In this document: positions 63,835-64,000 of the stretch, in pieces
Numbering within the stretch: the stretch's first letter is position 1
Layout: each line of letters opens with the position of its first letter
Source of the DNA: Scylla paramamosain
Taxonomy: Eukaryota > Arthropoda > Malacostraca > Decapoda > Portunidae
Reading direction: 5' to 3'
Length of the DNA: 64,000 bases
Assembly (NCBI RefSeq): GCF_035594125.1
Contig: NC_087197.1
Span: 6,877,852-6,941,851, forward strand
Translations under genes and position numbers: made by a program
The notes under the pieces: model-generated
Databases searched by the model: none
What the model was told of the DNA's origin: nothing
The model's input: the letters and a program-made list of their open reading frames with translations, nothing else

Positions 63835-63873
63835 TATATTTATTTATTTATTTATTTACTTATTTATTTATTA

Positions 63874-63944
<71 letters not shown>

Positions 63945-63957
63945 ATTATTATTATTA

Positions 63958-64000
<43 letters not shown>
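63835..64000. repeat. (TTTA)n/(TTA)n microsatellite to window end
   Basis: TTTA repeats to about 63870, then TTA repeats with rare variants to the last base. Confidence 0.95.

Overview
The window is eukaryotic, repeat-dominated and AT-rich, with no intact host protein-coding gene that I can support. Its content suggests an arthropod, most likely a decapod crustacean and perhaps a crab. The reasons are very long (AT)n and (GA)n/(TC)n microsatellites, decapod-style non-LTR retrotransposon C-termini, and BEL/Pao, Gypsy, env-bearing LTR, hAT and CR1/L2 elements. The taxon is an inference from memory of such genomes, not from a marker gene.

Layout. (1) 1-5664, minus strand: a decayed BEL/Pao retrotransposon with 5' LTR, primer-binding site, gag, protease, RT/RNase H, integrase and the C-terminal domain; its 3' end lies outside the window. 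(2) About 5725-38592: a 33-kb satellite array of ~95-bp monomers. Five monomer types follow each other in a fixed order and form a ~475-bp higher-order repeat. The array runs forward to about 30225, then flips head-to-head and runs in reverse to 38592. It is interrupted by a 979-bp TIR transposon at its left edge, by LINE 3' ends, a solo LTR, a 105-bp insertion, a hAT MITE, and long (AT)n, (GA)n and (TC)n runs. (3) 38931-45000: a jockey-like LINE fragment, then a minus-strand LTR retrotransposon with gag, pol and an env-like gene. (4) 45190-55657: a CR1/L2-like LINE split by a 7.4-kb Gypsy element (45878-53255) with two LTRs and a 4-bp target duplication; the Gypsy itself contains a fold-back insertion. 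(5) 55666-57807: a hAT transposon relic with degraded transposase. (6) 57816-64000: AT-rich DNA with a 311-bp hAT MITE, a minus-strand LINE split by a plus-strand jockey-like LINE, and simple repeats.

The most notable feature is in the 979-bp transposon at 5794-6772. It carries a cluster of six near-perfect heat-shock elements, then a TATA box, an Inr-like site exactly 31 bp downstream, and a short ORF. This looks like a heat-shock promoter inside a transposon, pointing straight into 23 kb of tandem satellite. The arrangement (HSF-type promoter, tiny ORF, long tandem repeats) resembles Drosophila hsr-omega in layout. Homology is not claimed.

All element coding regions are broken by frameshifts, stops or catalytic substitutions, so they are annotated as pseudogenes. 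Nested insertions give a relative order: the CR1-like LINE preceded the Gypsy, which preceded the fold-back; the minus LINE preceded the jockey-like LINE; and the satellite preceded its inserted elements.
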